DNA from: Haloferax massiliensis
Lineage (GTDB): Archaea > Halobacteriota > Halobacteria > Halobacteriales > Haloferacaceae
Reading direction: 5' to 3'
Assembly: GCF_001368915.1 (NCBI RefSeq)
Contig: NZ_CSTE01000005.1
Span: 124,001 to 188,000 of the forward strand
DNA: 64,000 bases
Shown: positions 56,101-64,000 of the stretch, in pieces
How the letters are laid out: each line of letters begins with the position of its first letter
How positions within the stretch are numbered: the stretch's first letter is position 1
Translations under genes and position numbers: made by a program
The notes under the pieces: generated by a model
Databases searched by the model: none
What the model was told of the DNA's origin: nothing
Seen by the model: the letters and a program-made list of their open reading frames with translations, nothing else

Positions 56101-56851
56101 CTTCCGGCGCGAGACGGGCGCGACCTCGGCGGGCTACGTCGTCGTCGACCACTCGATACAGGACGACGACATCGACGACGTGACGTTCACGTTCAGCGTT
56201 CGGAAGGACTACTTCGAGACGACGGGCGTCGGCCCGGAGTCGGTCGCGCTCTACCGCGACGAACAGACGCAGTGGCGCAGGCTCGACGCGAGCCTCGTCG
56301 AGGAGTCCGAGTCGCGCTACGTCTTCGAGGCGACCTCGCCCGGCCTGTCGCGGTTCACCATCGGCTCGACCGTCCCCGTCTTCGAGACGACCGCCGCGGA
56401 GGTCACAGAGACGAGCGTGTCGGTCGGAGAGGAAGTCGAACTCTCGGTCGACGTGTCGAACCTCGGCGGCGCGGGAGGCTCCCACGAACTCGACTTACTG
56501 GTCGACGGCGAGCGCGTCGCCGGCCAGACCGTGGAACTCGGCGCGTTCGAGAACGGGACGGCCACGCTCAGCTACGCGTTCGACGAGGCCGGAACGTACG
56601 AACTCGCGGTCGGCGACCGGGTCGTCGGCAGCGTCACCGTCGAGGACGCAGGCGAGACCGAGACGGCGGCGTCGGTCGACGACTCGACCGCCGAGGCTAC
56701 CGGCGGCGAGGCCGTCAGCGGTGAGACCGACGGCGATGAGACCGGCGGCGACGACGGCGGCAACGCCACCGGATGGACGCTCGCCGTCGTCGCCGTGCTA
56801 CTCGCCGCCGGGCTGGGCATCGCCTACCGGCGGCGAGAGCGCGACGAGTAG
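53189..56851 (+). CDS. Large surface protein: CARDB, PQQ beta-propeller, three PKD, PGF-pre-PGF, CARDB
   Basis: A 1220-residue exported protein. Order: Sec signal (about 1-35), CARDB (about 38-128), PQQ-type propeller repeats (about 135-485, e.g. LYALDPETGEVKWNATPGGT), an Ig-like stretch (about 490-590), three PKD domains (about 590-840, SYEWDFDDGSANATG), a 12-Ser run, a PGF-pre-PGF domain (about 890-1070), a second CARDB, an acidic Gly/Thr spacer and a C-terminal helix GWTLAVVAVLLAAGLGIAYRRR. No PGF tripeptide precedes that helix, so anchoring is probably by the helix itself and not archaeosortase cleavage. Ligand or adhesion role unknown. Confidence 0.85.
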   Translation: MTRGVGITRQQVSTLVLTLVTVISLVAWVPVGAAAVTNGADITHSNLSVTPTTLYEGSAVTVNVTVENTGASQQPYNTTLTVDGEVVAYQTGTLNASESRQLTFTETLWGAGTYDVAAGGLAAQTVTVEAANAKFHGGPGNLGNYPNQEGPLTEPVEVWNVSDTAPQVMQPTIVGDTLYTAFHDGGELYALDPETGEVKWNATPGGTWGSTWTTPAYANGVLYLGSNDYKLHAINATDGTEIWSYETQTNVRSAPAVVDGVVYFGSNDGNLTAVDADTGEELWYYTMYQPVLVESNPAVVDGVVYVSADDDNLTALNATTGAKLWNYTLRDESQSDPTVANDTVFVGSDSTMGETSGNGSVYAINATDGTKRWNYSMTGDVDSSQVYADGVVYAGSRGGELVALDAADGSRLWNASGSDFRGAPVVAGDVLYITDFGDSTVRAFNATDGTELWSYNSPASSLYATPLAWNGYLYYGSGSQFHALAEPAPTVSAVNATNPTGQNLSVSFDSSQALTNISVSVAGPSSTAFTEADFTESGSEPYTYTLASPYETGSDGTYTVTVDTAENADGQDGAASESDSVTIDTVAPAVDAGANATVDEDVALDFNATATDAVGVTSTSWDFGDGSANVTGKNATHTFADPGTYTATFTASDAAGNEGTDTLVVTVNDTTAPTADAGANQTVDEDTAVDFDGSASTDNGVIDSYEWDFDDGSANATGATPSHTFADPGTYNVTLNVTDTGGNADADTLVVTVADATAPTADAGDNVSVTEGDAVKFDASGSTDNGVLNSYEWDFGDGANSTNATETHSYGSTGTYTVTLNVTDAAGNVDSDTMTVTVNEESSSSSSSSSSSSSGGTAETTEETDDDADVVVDTASEGTTKRSDVSVTNVDTTRPVVIPLEPPATDAEAGGSETNESAGGAGDAASADESASTAAENISVAQLSMNVRSEDDFTLSVTTYEASEDEATSERFRRETGATSAGYVVVDHSIQDDDIDDVTFTFSVRKDYFETTGVGPESVALYRDEQTQWRRLDASLVEESESRYVFEATSPGLSRFTIGSTVPVFETTAAEVTETSVSVGEEVELSVDVSNLGGAGGSHELDLLVDGERVAGQTVELGAFENGTATLSYAFDEAGTYELAVGDRVVGSVTVEDAGETETAASVDDSTAEATGGEAVSGETDGDETGGDDGGNATGWTLAVVAVLLAAGLGIAYRRRERDE

Positions 56852-56919
56852 CCCCGAAGCGACCCGATTTTTCGGCGATTCGTGAACAGAATTATTAGTT
56901 GAGAGACACGAATGGGAGT

Positions 56920-57360
56920 ATGACCAGATTTCGCGCGCCGTCCGAACTCCCGTGGCGACGGCGGTACAGCCTCGCCGGCGGACTCGTCGCGGCGGCGTTC
57001 GTCTCGTGGAGCTATCTGGACGGGCGGTCGGCGATGTCGCTGAGCGCCGTGTTCTTCGCCGGACTCGTCGTCGGTGCGCTGGCGAAGCGACGGCACGGAA
57101 CGGCGACCGGCGTCGGTGTCCGGACGGGACTCGTCGGCGGCCTCCCCGTCCTCTGGATACTGGCCACCGTGTTCGGAGCCGCCACCGCGCTGTCCGGCCC
57201 GACGTGGTTCGTCGTCGGGGGGTGGCTGATGATGCTCGGCGGGGTCGCCACCGTCGGCCTGCTCGGATTCGGCCTGTCGGCGCTCCTCGGCGAAGCGGGA
57301 GCGAGGGTCGGCGCGGCGCTGACGACATATGACCCGCCGTCGCCGGCGACGAGCGAGTGA
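56920..57360 (+). CDS. DUF5518-like membrane protein
   Basis: A 146-residue protein with four hydrophobic helices (about 16-34, 41-58, 70-92 and 102-128). The pattern SLSAVFFAGLVVGALAKRRH and GVRTGLVGGLPVLWILATVF resembles the haloarchaeal DUF5518 family of small membrane proteins. The start MTRFRAPSE is preferred over one seven codons earlier. The function is unknown. Confidence 0.6.
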   Translation: MTRFRAPSELPWRRRYSLAGGLVAAAFVSWSYLDGRSAMSLSAVFFAGLVVGALAKRRHGTATGVGVRTGLVGGLPVLWILATVFGAATALSGPTWFVVGGWLMMLGGVATVGLLGFGLSALLGEAGARVGAALTTYDPPSPATSE

Positions 57361-57447
57361 GCGCGTCGGCGGGCGCGACTCCGCAACCGCCCCGAGTCAG
57401 GACGAGAAAATAGTCCGGGAGTGACTCGTCCGGGAATGACCCCGGCG

Positions 57448-57663
57448 TCAGCGCTGTTCTCGCGCGGCTTCGACCGAGGCGAAGAAGCCGAAGTACGCGA
57501 CGACGCCCGCACCCAGACAGAGGTAGAACGCCCACTGCGGCCCGTCGACGACGTCGAACAGGAGCGAAACGACCGTCACCCACGCCAGGGCGAACAGCAG
57601 GTCGGTCAGCATGCCCGAGCGGTGCTCGCGCACGTGGGTGCGAATCGTCTCCGCGAGGCTCAT
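57448..57663 (-). CDS. Small membrane protein near the acetate cluster
   Basis: A 71-residue protein with two helices (about 20-39 and 46-63), start MSLAETIRTHVREHRSG. It is the last gene on the minus strand of the acetate module and may be transcribed with it; 68 bases separate it from the Usp gene. No family is known to me. Confidence 0.6.
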   Translation of the reverse strand: MSLAETIRTHVREHRSGMLTDLLFALAWVTVVSLLFDVVDGPQWAFYLCLGAGVVAYFGFFASVEAAREQR

Positions 57664-57731
57664 CGGCGGGTCACCCCGTCGGGAGCCGCGGACGGCGCGT
57701 TCGTCCTCGCGCGGGTCGTGTCGTGCATGGG

Positions 57732-58226
57732 TTACGGTTCCGCTTCGGCTTCTGCTTCCGCTTCCGCTTTCTTTTCGTGGACGTCGACGACGAGCACCGG
57801 AAGTCGGGTCCGCCGCAGGACGCGTTCGGTCACGCTCCCGAGGACGACCCGGGAGAGACCGGACCGGCCGTGCGAGCCCATCACGACGAGGTCGATGTCG
57901 TTGTCCTCGACGAACTTCCTGATGGCTCGCGCCGGTTCGCCCGGGACGACGTGTTCGCGGACGGCCAGTCCGTGTTCGGCGGCGGCGTCGGCGACGTAGC
58001 CCGTCGCCTTGTCGGCCGCCTCCTTCACTTCGGGCATGTCGTCGAGGCGACCCTGTCGGATGCGGTCGACCTGCTCTGTCCCCAGCGAGTAGCTGGTGGC
58101 GTCGACGTCGACGACGTACAGCGCGTGGACCGTCGCGCCGTACTTCGAGGCGAGGTCGACCGCCTGTTCGACGGCGTACTCCGCCGCGTCGCTTCCGTCA
58201 GTCGGAACGAGGATGTGTTCGTACAT
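57732..58226 (-). CDS. Universal stress protein UspA family
   Basis: A 164-residue single-domain Usp: MYEHILVPTDGSDAAEYAVE at the start, and the ATP-binding motif VVMGSHGRSGLSRVVLGSVTERVL (G-2x-G-9x-G-S/T) near 130. It follows the SSS symporter by three bases, so it is probably a soluble partner or regulator of acetate transport. It ends in an Ala/Glu repeat. Confidence 0.9.
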   Translation of the reverse strand: MYEHILVPTDGSDAAEYAVEQAVDLASKYGATVHALYVVDVDATSYSLGTEQVDRIRQGRLDDMPEVKEAADKATGYVADAAAEHGLAVREHVVPGEPARAIRKFVEDNDIDLVVMGSHGRSGLSRVVLGSVTERVLRRTRLPVLVVDVHEKKAEAEAEAEAEP

Positions 58227-58229
58227 TGG

Positions 58230-59879
58230 TTAATCGTCCGCGGGGGACTGGCCCCCGTCGGCGCTCATGACGACGTCTTCTGCGGACTGTTGCTGGCCCA
58301 TCGGTTCCGGGCTGTGACACTGCCGGACCATCTTCTTGATTCGCTCGGGCGGCTCGTCAGTCGCCATCGAGACGGCGATGGTGACGACGAACACCAGCGG
58401 CGTGCCGACGAGCGCCGCGCCGATGGCCGGCACGAACTCGGCGAAGGCGTCGCTGAAGTGGAAGATGAGGTCGTTGACCACCGCGGCGACCCAGAGCGTG
58501 AGGCCGACGCTCATGCCCGCGAGCGCGCCCTGACGGTTGGTGTTCTCCCACCAGAGACCGAGGAAGAACATCGGGAACAGCACGATGGCCGCGAGCGAGA
58601 ACGCGAGCGCGACCAGTTCGCCGACGAGCGCCGGCGGGTCGAACGCGGTCACCGTCACGATGATACCGAGCGCGACAATGGTCGCCCGACCGACGAACAC
58701 CTGCTGGCGCTGGGTCGCGTCGGGGTTGATGATGTTCGTGTAGATGTCGTGGGAGACGGCGGACGAGGCGGTGATGAACAGCCCCGCCGTCGTCGCGATG
58801 GCGGCGGCGATGCCGCCGGCGGCCACGAGGCCGACGAACCACGTCGGCAGGTTCGAAAGCTGTGCCGCGAGCACCACGATGAGGTCGCCCTCGCCGCCGC
58901 TCATGCCGCCGTTGGCCGCGAACGTCGGGCCGTACTGGGAGGCGTCGTAGAGGTCGACGCCGAACGCCGCCAGCGCCGGGGCGCTCCAGTACAGGAGCAG
59001 GATGAAAAACAGCCCCCAGACGGTCGACTGCCGCGCCGTCTTCTCGTTTTCGACCGTGTAGAACCGCACCAACACGTGCGGGAGGCCGCACGTCCCGAAG
59101 ATGAGCGAGAACGCCGTGGCAATCCAGAGGTAGAACCCCGCGTTGGCGAACGGTTCGGAGAACTCCGCGGACAGTTCGCCGATGAGTCGGCCGTACTCGA
59201 TCTGCGGGAGGACGGTCGAGTAGCCGCCGGTGAACCCGACGACGTAGACGGCCGTCAGGAACGCGACGATGAGGATGACGTACTGGACGGCCATGTTCTT
59301 GGTCGCGCCCATCATGCCGGAGATGGTCAGGTAGCCGACCGTAATCGCCATCATGACGACGACCATCGTGACGTAGTCGGTCCCGAAGACGTACAGTCCG
59401 ACGAGGCCCATCCCGCGGGCCTGTCCGACCGAGTAGACGAACCCGATGAGGATGGTCGTCAGCGCGCCGATCGCCCGCGCCGTGTCGGAGTTGAACCGGT
59501 CGCCGACGAAGTCGGGGGCCGTGTACTTCCCGAACCGACGCATCTGCGCGGCCAGGAAGATGAGGAGGACGAAGTAGCCGGCGGTCCAGCCGATGATGAA
59601 CGCGAGCCCGTAGAAGCCCGCGAGAGCGACGAGCCCCGCCAGTCCGAGGTACGAAGCCGCCGACATCCAGTTCGCGCCGATTGCCATTCCGTTCTCGATG
59701 TTTCCGATGGACCGGCCGGCGACCCACATCCCCTCGGTGTCGGCGACTTTGAACACGTAGCCGATGGCGAGAAACAGGGCCAACATCCCGACGACCATGA
59801 CGGCCGGCACGAGTTTGAACGAGATGTTGAGCGCCTCGGGGAGCAGGTCGCCCGACTGGAGGAACACGCTCGGCGTCAT
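58230..59879 (-). CDS. Sodium:solute symporter (SSS family), probable acetate/monocarboxylate uptake
   Basis: A 549-residue protein with about 13 helices. Marks of the ActP-like branch are WVAGRSIGNIENGMAIGANW, SAASYLGLAGLVALAG and FGTCGLPHVLVRFYTV. It begins in a 4-base ATGA overlap with the DUF4212 gene, and acetyl-CoA synthetase is encoded just upstream. It likely brings in acetate or a similar short acid with sodium. Confidence 0.9.
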   Translation of the reverse strand: MTPSVFLQSGDLLPEALNISFKLVPAVMVVGMLALFLAIGYVFKVADTEGMWVAGRSIGNIENGMAIGANWMSAASYLGLAGLVALAGFYGLAFIIGWTAGYFVLLIFLAAQMRRFGKYTAPDFVGDRFNSDTARAIGALTTILIGFVYSVGQARGMGLVGLYVFGTDYVTMVVVMMAITVGYLTISGMMGATKNMAVQYVILIVAFLTAVYVVGFTGGYSTVLPQIEYGRLIGELSAEFSEPFANAGFYLWIATAFSLIFGTCGLPHVLVRFYTVENEKTARQSTVWGLFFILLLYWSAPALAAFGVDLYDASQYGPTFAANGGMSGGEGDLIVVLAAQLSNLPTWFVGLVAAGGIAAAIATTAGLFITASSAVSHDIYTNIINPDATQRQQVFVGRATIVALGIIVTVTAFDPPALVGELVALAFSLAAIVLFPMFFLGLWWENTNRQGALAGMSVGLTLWVAAVVNDLIFHFSDAFAEFVPAIGAALVGTPLVFVVTIAVSMATDEPPERIKKMVRQCHSPEPMGQQQSAEDVVMSADGGQSPADD

Positions 59880-60313
59880 TCGACGCTCCCCCCGTCGGCG
59901 ACGGCGGCCTCGCTCTCACTCTTCGAGCGCGACGTCGACGCCGTGTGGTCGATGCCGTAGCGCTTGTCGAGTTGGTCGCGCTTGCGCGAGTAGACGAACG
60001 CGAGGACGAGCGAACTCGTCGGCGACAACACGGCGACGAGGAAGTAGTGCGCCGGGAAGCCGACGACCGGAAGCTGCGCGGTCATCGTCGCCGGTGCGAA
60101 GTAGGTGAGCACCGGCGGGCCGAACGTGAGGAGCGCCCACGCGATGAAACCGACCCAGATTACTTTCAGGTGGTCTCGCATGAACGGGGTGCTCGGTTTC
60201 AACAGGTTCACCTCCCGCGACAGGTAATCTATCTCGTCGTGGTCGGAAGCTGTGCTCCGGTCGGCGTTCGTGGCGTGTGAGTCAATATCTGACTCGGTGG
60301 TTTCGCTTGACAT
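59876..60313 (-). CDS. DUF4212 small subunit of the SSS symporter
   Basis: A 145-residue protein. An acidic N-terminal tail of about 45 residues is followed by two membrane helices (about 50-73 and 88-108) and the family ending FVYSRKRDQLDKRYGI. DUF4212 proteins are encoded next to SSS symporters and are thought to be small subunits. The 4-base overlap with the symporter agrees. Confidence 0.88.
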   Translation of the reverse strand: MSSETTESDIDSHATNADRSTASDHDEIDYLSREVNLLKPSTPFMRDHLKVIWVGFIAWALLTFGPPVLTYFAPATMTAQLPVVGFPAHYFLVAVLSPTSSLVLAFVYSRKRDQLDKRYGIDHTASTSRSKSESEAAVADGGSVE

Positions 60314-60364
60314 AGGTTCGGCGTCTCGCAGTTGCTCTCGATTCGCTCGGTCGATTGCGGCCGT

Positions 60365-62359
60365 TCAGTCGGCCTGAGTGCGGACCTTCGCCGCGATTTC
60401 CTCGACGACCTCGGGATTTCGGAGCGTCGAGGTGTCGCCCAGTTCCGCGCCGTTCGCCACGTCTTCGAGCAGGCGGCGCATGATTTTGCCCGAGCGGGTC
60501 TTCGGCAGTTCGGGCGTGAACACGACCTGTTCGGGTCTGGCGATGGGGCCGATAGCGTCCTCGACGCCCTCGATGATACGCGCGCGAAGGTCTGGGCCCT
60601 CCTCGTACCCGTCTTCGGTGATGACGTAGGCGTAGACGGCCTCGCCTTTCACCTCGTGGTCGCCGCCGACGACGGCGGCCTCAGCCACGCCTTCGACGCC
60701 GACGATGGCCGACTCTATCTCCATCGTCCCGAGGCGGTGGCCCGAGACGTTGAGAACGTCGTCGACGCGACCGAGCACGGTGACGTAGCCGTCGTCGTCC
60801 ACTTTCGCGCCGTCCTCGGGGAAGTAGACCCAGTCGTCGGGGTCGTCGCTGTCGGTGTCGGAGTACTCCGCCCAGTATTCGGAGACGTAGCGCTCGTCGT
60901 TGTCGTAGAGCGTCCGGAGCATCCCCGGCCACGGCTTGTTCACCGTGAGGTAGCCCGCCCGGCCGGGTTCGACTTCGTCGCCGTCGGTGTCGACGATTTG
61001 GGCGTCGATACCCGGCAGCGGCGGGCCGGCGGAGCCGGGCTTCATGTTCTTGACGCCCGGTAAGGTCGTCACCATCATCCCGCCGGTCTCGGTCTGCCAC
61101 CACGTGTCCACGACCGGACACTCCTCGTTGCCGATGTGTTCGTAGTACCACTTCCACGCCCGCGGATTGATGGGCTCGCCGACCGTCCCGAGCAGGCGGA
61201 GGCTCGACAGGTCCCGCGACTCGGGGAACTTGCTGCCCCACTTCATGAACGCGCGAATCGCCGTCGGCGCGGTGTAGAAGACGTCGACCGCGTACTTCTC
61301 GACGAGCTCCCACATTCGGTCGCGGTTGGGGAAGTCGGGCGTCCCCTCGTACATCACCGTCGTCGAACCGAGTGCGAGCGGCCCGTAGACGATGTAGGAG
61401 TGGCCCGTAATCCAGCCGATGTCGGCCGAACACCAGTAGGTGTCTTCCCTCTCGATGTCGAGGACGGCGTGCGAAGTCCACGTCGCGTAGGAGAGATAGC
61501 CGCCGGTGGTGTGTTTGACTCCCTTCGGCTGGCCCGTCGTTCCCGACGTGTACATGAGGAACAGCATGTCCTCGGCGTCGCGTTCGACCGGCGCGACTCG
61601 CTCGCCGCTCTGTTCGTCGAGGAGGTCGTCCCAGTCGTGCTGGTTGCCCTTCAGGTCGTGGCCGAAGCCGTCGTCGCCGAGGCGGTCGACGACGACCGTC
61701 GCGTCGACGCCGTGGTCGACGCCGTCGAGGCCTTCGTTCGCCTTGTCGAGGTGGTCGAGCGGGTCGCCGCGGCGGTAGTAACCGTCGCAGGTGACGAGGA
61801 ACCGGGAGTCAGCGGCGTTCATCCGCGTCGCCAGCGCGTCGGCCGAGAAGCCTGCGAAGACGACGTTGTGGGGCGCGCCGATGCGGGCGCACGCGAGCAT
61901 GGCGACGGGGAGCTCAGGAATCATCGGCATGTAGAGCGTCACCACGTCGTCCTCCTCGACGCCCTGCGCGCGGAGCGCGGCCGCGAACTCGTTGACCTCG
62001 CGGTAGAGGTCCTGATACGTGTACGTCCGCGTCTCGCCGTGTTCACCCTCCCACTTGATGGCGACGCGGTTCTTGTCGCCGTTTTCGACGTGGCGGTCTA
62101 CGCAGTTGTAACAGGCGTTCAGTTCGCCGCCGGTGAACCACTCGTAGAACGGCGGGTTCGAGTCGTCCAACACCTCGTCGTACGCTTCGTCCCAGTCGAG
62201 CATCTCGGCCGCCCGCTCCCAGCAGTCCGGCCAGTTCTCCTCGAACTCCTCGTAGATGTCGGGGTCCGAGACGTTCGCTTGCGCGACGAACTCCTCGGAG
62301 GGTTCGAACTCGTCTTGTTCTGCCAGCCGTGCCTCCAGTTCAGCGTCACCCTGTGCCAT
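60365..62359 (-). CDS. acs: Acetyl-CoA synthetase
   Basis: This 664-residue AMP-forming acyl-CoA ligase converts acetate, ATP and CoA to acetyl-CoA. Motifs: YTSGTTGQPKGVKHT (ATP loop, about 272), DTWWQTETGG (about 417), VLGRVDDVLNVSGHRLGTME (about 525) and the acetylation-type Lys in PKTRSGKIMRRLL (about 616). Length is normal for acetyl-CoA synthetase. It heads an apparent acetate module with the DUF4212/SSS transporter (51 bases downstream) and Usp. A Bat-type regulator is encoded upstream. Confidence 0.95.
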   Translation of the reverse strand: MAQGDAELEARLAEQDEFEPSEEFVAQANVSDPDIYEEFEENWPDCWERAAEMLDWDEAYDEVLDDSNPPFYEWFTGGELNACYNCVDRHVENGDKNRVAIKWEGEHGETRTYTYQDLYREVNEFAAALRAQGVEEDDVVTLYMPMIPELPVAMLACARIGAPHNVVFAGFSADALATRMNAADSRFLVTCDGYYRRGDPLDHLDKANEGLDGVDHGVDATVVVDRLGDDGFGHDLKGNQHDWDDLLDEQSGERVAPVERDAEDMLFLMYTSGTTGQPKGVKHTTGGYLSYATWTSHAVLDIEREDTYWCSADIGWITGHSYIVYGPLALGSTTVMYEGTPDFPNRDRMWELVEKYAVDVFYTAPTAIRAFMKWGSKFPESRDLSSLRLLGTVGEPINPRAWKWYYEHIGNEECPVVDTWWQTETGGMMVTTLPGVKNMKPGSAGPPLPGIDAQIVDTDGDEVEPGRAGYLTVNKPWPGMLRTLYDNDERYVSEYWAEYSDTDSDDPDDWVYFPEDGAKVDDDGYVTVLGRVDDVLNVSGHRLGTMEIESAIVGVEGVAEAAVVGGDHEVKGEAVYAYVITEDGYEEGPDLRARIIEGVEDAIGPIARPEQVVFTPELPKTRSGKIMRRLLEDVANGAELGDTSTLRNPEVVEEIAAKVRTQAD

Positions 62360-62557
62360 AGTACGTGCTAACGAGTCTCGACAAGGGGCATAAGTAGGGT
62401 AACTAATTATCGAAAATTAACAGCACTATTATACACGATAGTATTTAGGAGCGTTCACAGGCTTCAGAGCCGGATATGGTCGGTCTGAATTACTATAGAT
62501 ATTCTTTAGTAAACTATCATTCAATAATGAACGATTGTGTGCCAAGGCGTCGCACGC

Positions 62558-64000
62558 CTAAGGGTCTAGGGTCGAAGCCTCCTCGTCGGTGTCGTCGTCG
62601 AAGAACGCGGTCATGAGTTTCTGCTGTGCGGTTCGAAGATGTTGGTGGAGCGTCGGCGACGAGATATCTATCGAATCGGCGAGGTCTTCGGCGGTACTGC
62701 CGCGAGGCCACTCGAAATACCCGGCGAGATAGGCCGCTCGCAGGACGGACTGTTGCTTGTCGGTGAGTCGCGCCACGAGCGACGCCCGGAAGTCGGCGGT
62801 GTTCCGCGCGGGCCGTTCGACCTCCTGTTTCGCGACGAGTTCGGTGGCGGGATAGGCGTCGGTTAGGTCGGACAGCACGTCTCGCAGCGGCGTTTCGTTC
62901 GAGAACTCGCCGACGAAACGGGCGACGCCGTCCTCCGCGACGAACCGCGAGACGGTGCCGTCGTAGGAGGTGAGCGCCGTAATCGTCGACCCCGCGGAGA
63001 GCGCGACTTCGAGGAGCGACTCCGTCCCTCGGTCCCGTATCAGGCGGATGTGCTCGACGTCGGCCGACGACTGCAACTCGTCGAACACCGCGTCCGTCGC
63101 CGCCTCCCGGACGGTGAGGAAACACAGCAACGCCCGCTCCTCGATGGGGACGACGCCGCGGAGTCGAATCGAACAGCCGAGGTCCGCGGAGAGTCGAACG
63201 AGCACATCCCGCTCGTCCGAGGATTCGAACTCCAATTGGACGACCGTATCAGCCAGCAGTAGCTTCCGGCGCTCGGCGGCGGCGATTGCCTGTCCGACGT
63301 GACGACCCAGCGTCGCCAGTACGTCCGCCTCGGGGTCGGTGACCTCCTCGCCGTCGAGGGCGACGTAGAGCGCGCCGTAGGCGGTTTCGCCGTGTCCCAG
63401 CGGAACGACGGCAAACGGGCCGTTCTCCGAGGTCGATGACGAGCCGAGACGCGCCGTCTGGACGGCCCCGGCCTCGCACGCACGCCGGGTGAAATCCGTG
63501 CCTCGACCGGCGAGCGACCGACGGACCGCTTCGAGCGACCCCTCGTCGATGCCGGCGGCGGTGAGCGACGCTCGCGCGTCGGTTTCGCCCGACTCGGTCC
63601 AAGCGAAACGGTACTGGTCAGACTCGACGAGTCCGTCACAGACCGCCTGTTCGACCTCGTTTCGGGTGTTCACTGCCGAGAGTGCCGACCCCACGCTTCG
63701 CGCGGTCTCGACGACCCGATGCAGTCGGTCGGGGTTCCCTGCCCCGGCACGCCCGCCGCCGTCGACGGGGGCCGGCGAGAGCGCATCGAGAACCTCGTCG
63801 TCGCTCGGTTCGTCGAGGAGCGGCGCGAGGGTCTCGATGCGGTCCCATCCACCGATTCGCATGACGACGCTCGGAGGGACGCCGTCGGCGAGCATCGTTC
63901 GGGCGAAGTGCCGACGCAGGTCGCGGGTCGAAACGTCCGCCAGTTCCTCGCGGCCGGTCTCCTCGGCGGCCCGCGTTCCGACCGACGCCACGAGCATCTG
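62558..64000 (-). CDS. Bat-type HTH_10 regulator with N-terminal recombinase-like domain, 5' end outside the window
   Basis: At least 480 residues are visible and the frame is open to the window edge. The first 50 residues match the end of a tyrosine-recombinase catalytic domain (DLRRHFARTMLADGVPPSVV, then IGGWDRIETLAPLLDEPSDD), but the position of the nucleophile Tyr is Leu (LAPLLD where family members have a Y). Then come a GAF domain (about 90-250), the Bat sensor region and HTH_10 (LTDKQQSVLRAAYLAGYFEW). It is probably a transcription factor; the neighbouring acetate genes are possible targets. Confidence 0.85.
   Translation of the reverse strand, partial: QMLVASVGTRAAEETGREELADVSTRDLRRHFARTMLADGVPPSVVMRIGGWDRIETLAPLLDEPSDDEVLDALSPAPVDGGGRAGAGNPDRLHRVVETARSVGSALSAVNTRNEVEQAVCDGLVESDQYRFAWTESGETDARASLTAAGIDEGSLEAVRRSLAGRGTDFTRRACEAGAVQTARLGSSSTSENGPFAVVPLGHGETAYGALYVALDGEEVTDPEADVLATLGRHVGQAIAAAERRKLLLADTVVQLEFESSDERDVLVRLSADLGCSIRLRGVVPIEERALLCFLTVREAATDAVFDELQSSADVEHIRLIRDRGTESLLEVALSAGSTITALTSYDGTVSRFVAEDGVARFVGEFSNETPLRDVLSDLTDAYPATELVAKQEVERPARNTADFRASLVARLTDKQQSVLRAAYLAGYFEWPRGSTAEDLADSIDISSPTLHQHLRTAQQKLMTAFFDDDTDEEASTLDP

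Noticed and set aside
57723-59960. 745-codon plus-strand open frame across the symporter and Usp genes
   Set aside because: Arg/Asp/Glu-rich repeat-like translation with no fold, fully antisense to well-supported SSS, DUF4212 and Usp genes.
1-64000. tRNA genes, rRNA or CRISPR arrays
   Set aside because: I looked for T-loop motifs (GGTTCGAATCC type), D-stem patterns and regularly spaced direct repeats and found none.

Overview
The window is 64 kb of haloarchaeal DNA. The coding sequence is GC-rich and the proteins are strongly acidic. It carries typical haloarchaeal families: Bat-type HTH_10 regulators, DUF7344 and DUF7343 regulators, Tat lipoproteins, PGF-pre-PGF surface proteins, and many TATA boxes about 27 bases before the start codon, which points to leaderless transcripts. 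A member of the Haloferacaceae is likely, but the genus cannot be fixed from sequence alone. No tRNA, rRNA or CRISPR array was seen.

Layout. 1-1.2 kb: end of a nucleotide-sugar type operon (DegT aminotransferase overlapping a Gfo/Idh/MocA gene that leaves the window). 1.4-7.5 kb: regulators, including a large PAS/GAF/HTH_10 protein cut in two by one in-frame TAG. 7.5-17 kb: a cell-surface neighbourhood with a PAP2 phosphatase, a solute-binding lipoprotein whose two lobes are in swapped order, an LssY_C-like membrane protein, an arylsulfotransferase, a GT-C type glycosyltransferase, a phosphohexomutase with an altered catalytic loop and a SprT-like metalloprotease. 17.6-27 kb: a peptide or amide-nitrogen scavenging module (DUF1028 protein, complete Dpp-type ABC transporter, M20 amidohydrolase, IclR regulator). 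27.9-33.3 kb: APC permease with its Usp partner, an integrase-like protein, and a PiT phosphate permease whose start codon lies in a strong hairpin.

33.7-44.6 kb is an AT-richer accessory island with two intact and at least two decayed insertion sequences, several broken genes (a GGGP-synthase relative, a secreted protein, a lipoprotein), a short dispersed repeat and an RHH/PIN toxin-antitoxin pair. One IS5-type element has perfect 17-base terminal repeats and a perfect 8-base target duplication, and it carries a small membrane-protein passenger gene.

44.6-64 kb returns to core-like DNA: a xylose-dehydrogenase-like oxidoreductase, a DUF1269 protein, a DUF389 permease overlapping a metallophosphoesterase interrupted by membrane segments, a potassium channel, a drug-efflux MFS protein, a 1220-residue surface protein (CARDB, PQQ propeller, PKD, PGF-pre-PGF), and an acetate module (acetyl-CoA synthetase, DUF4212 plus SSS symporter, Usp). 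Next to the acetate module is a Bat-type regulator that begins with a recombinase-like domain lacking its catalytic tyrosine.
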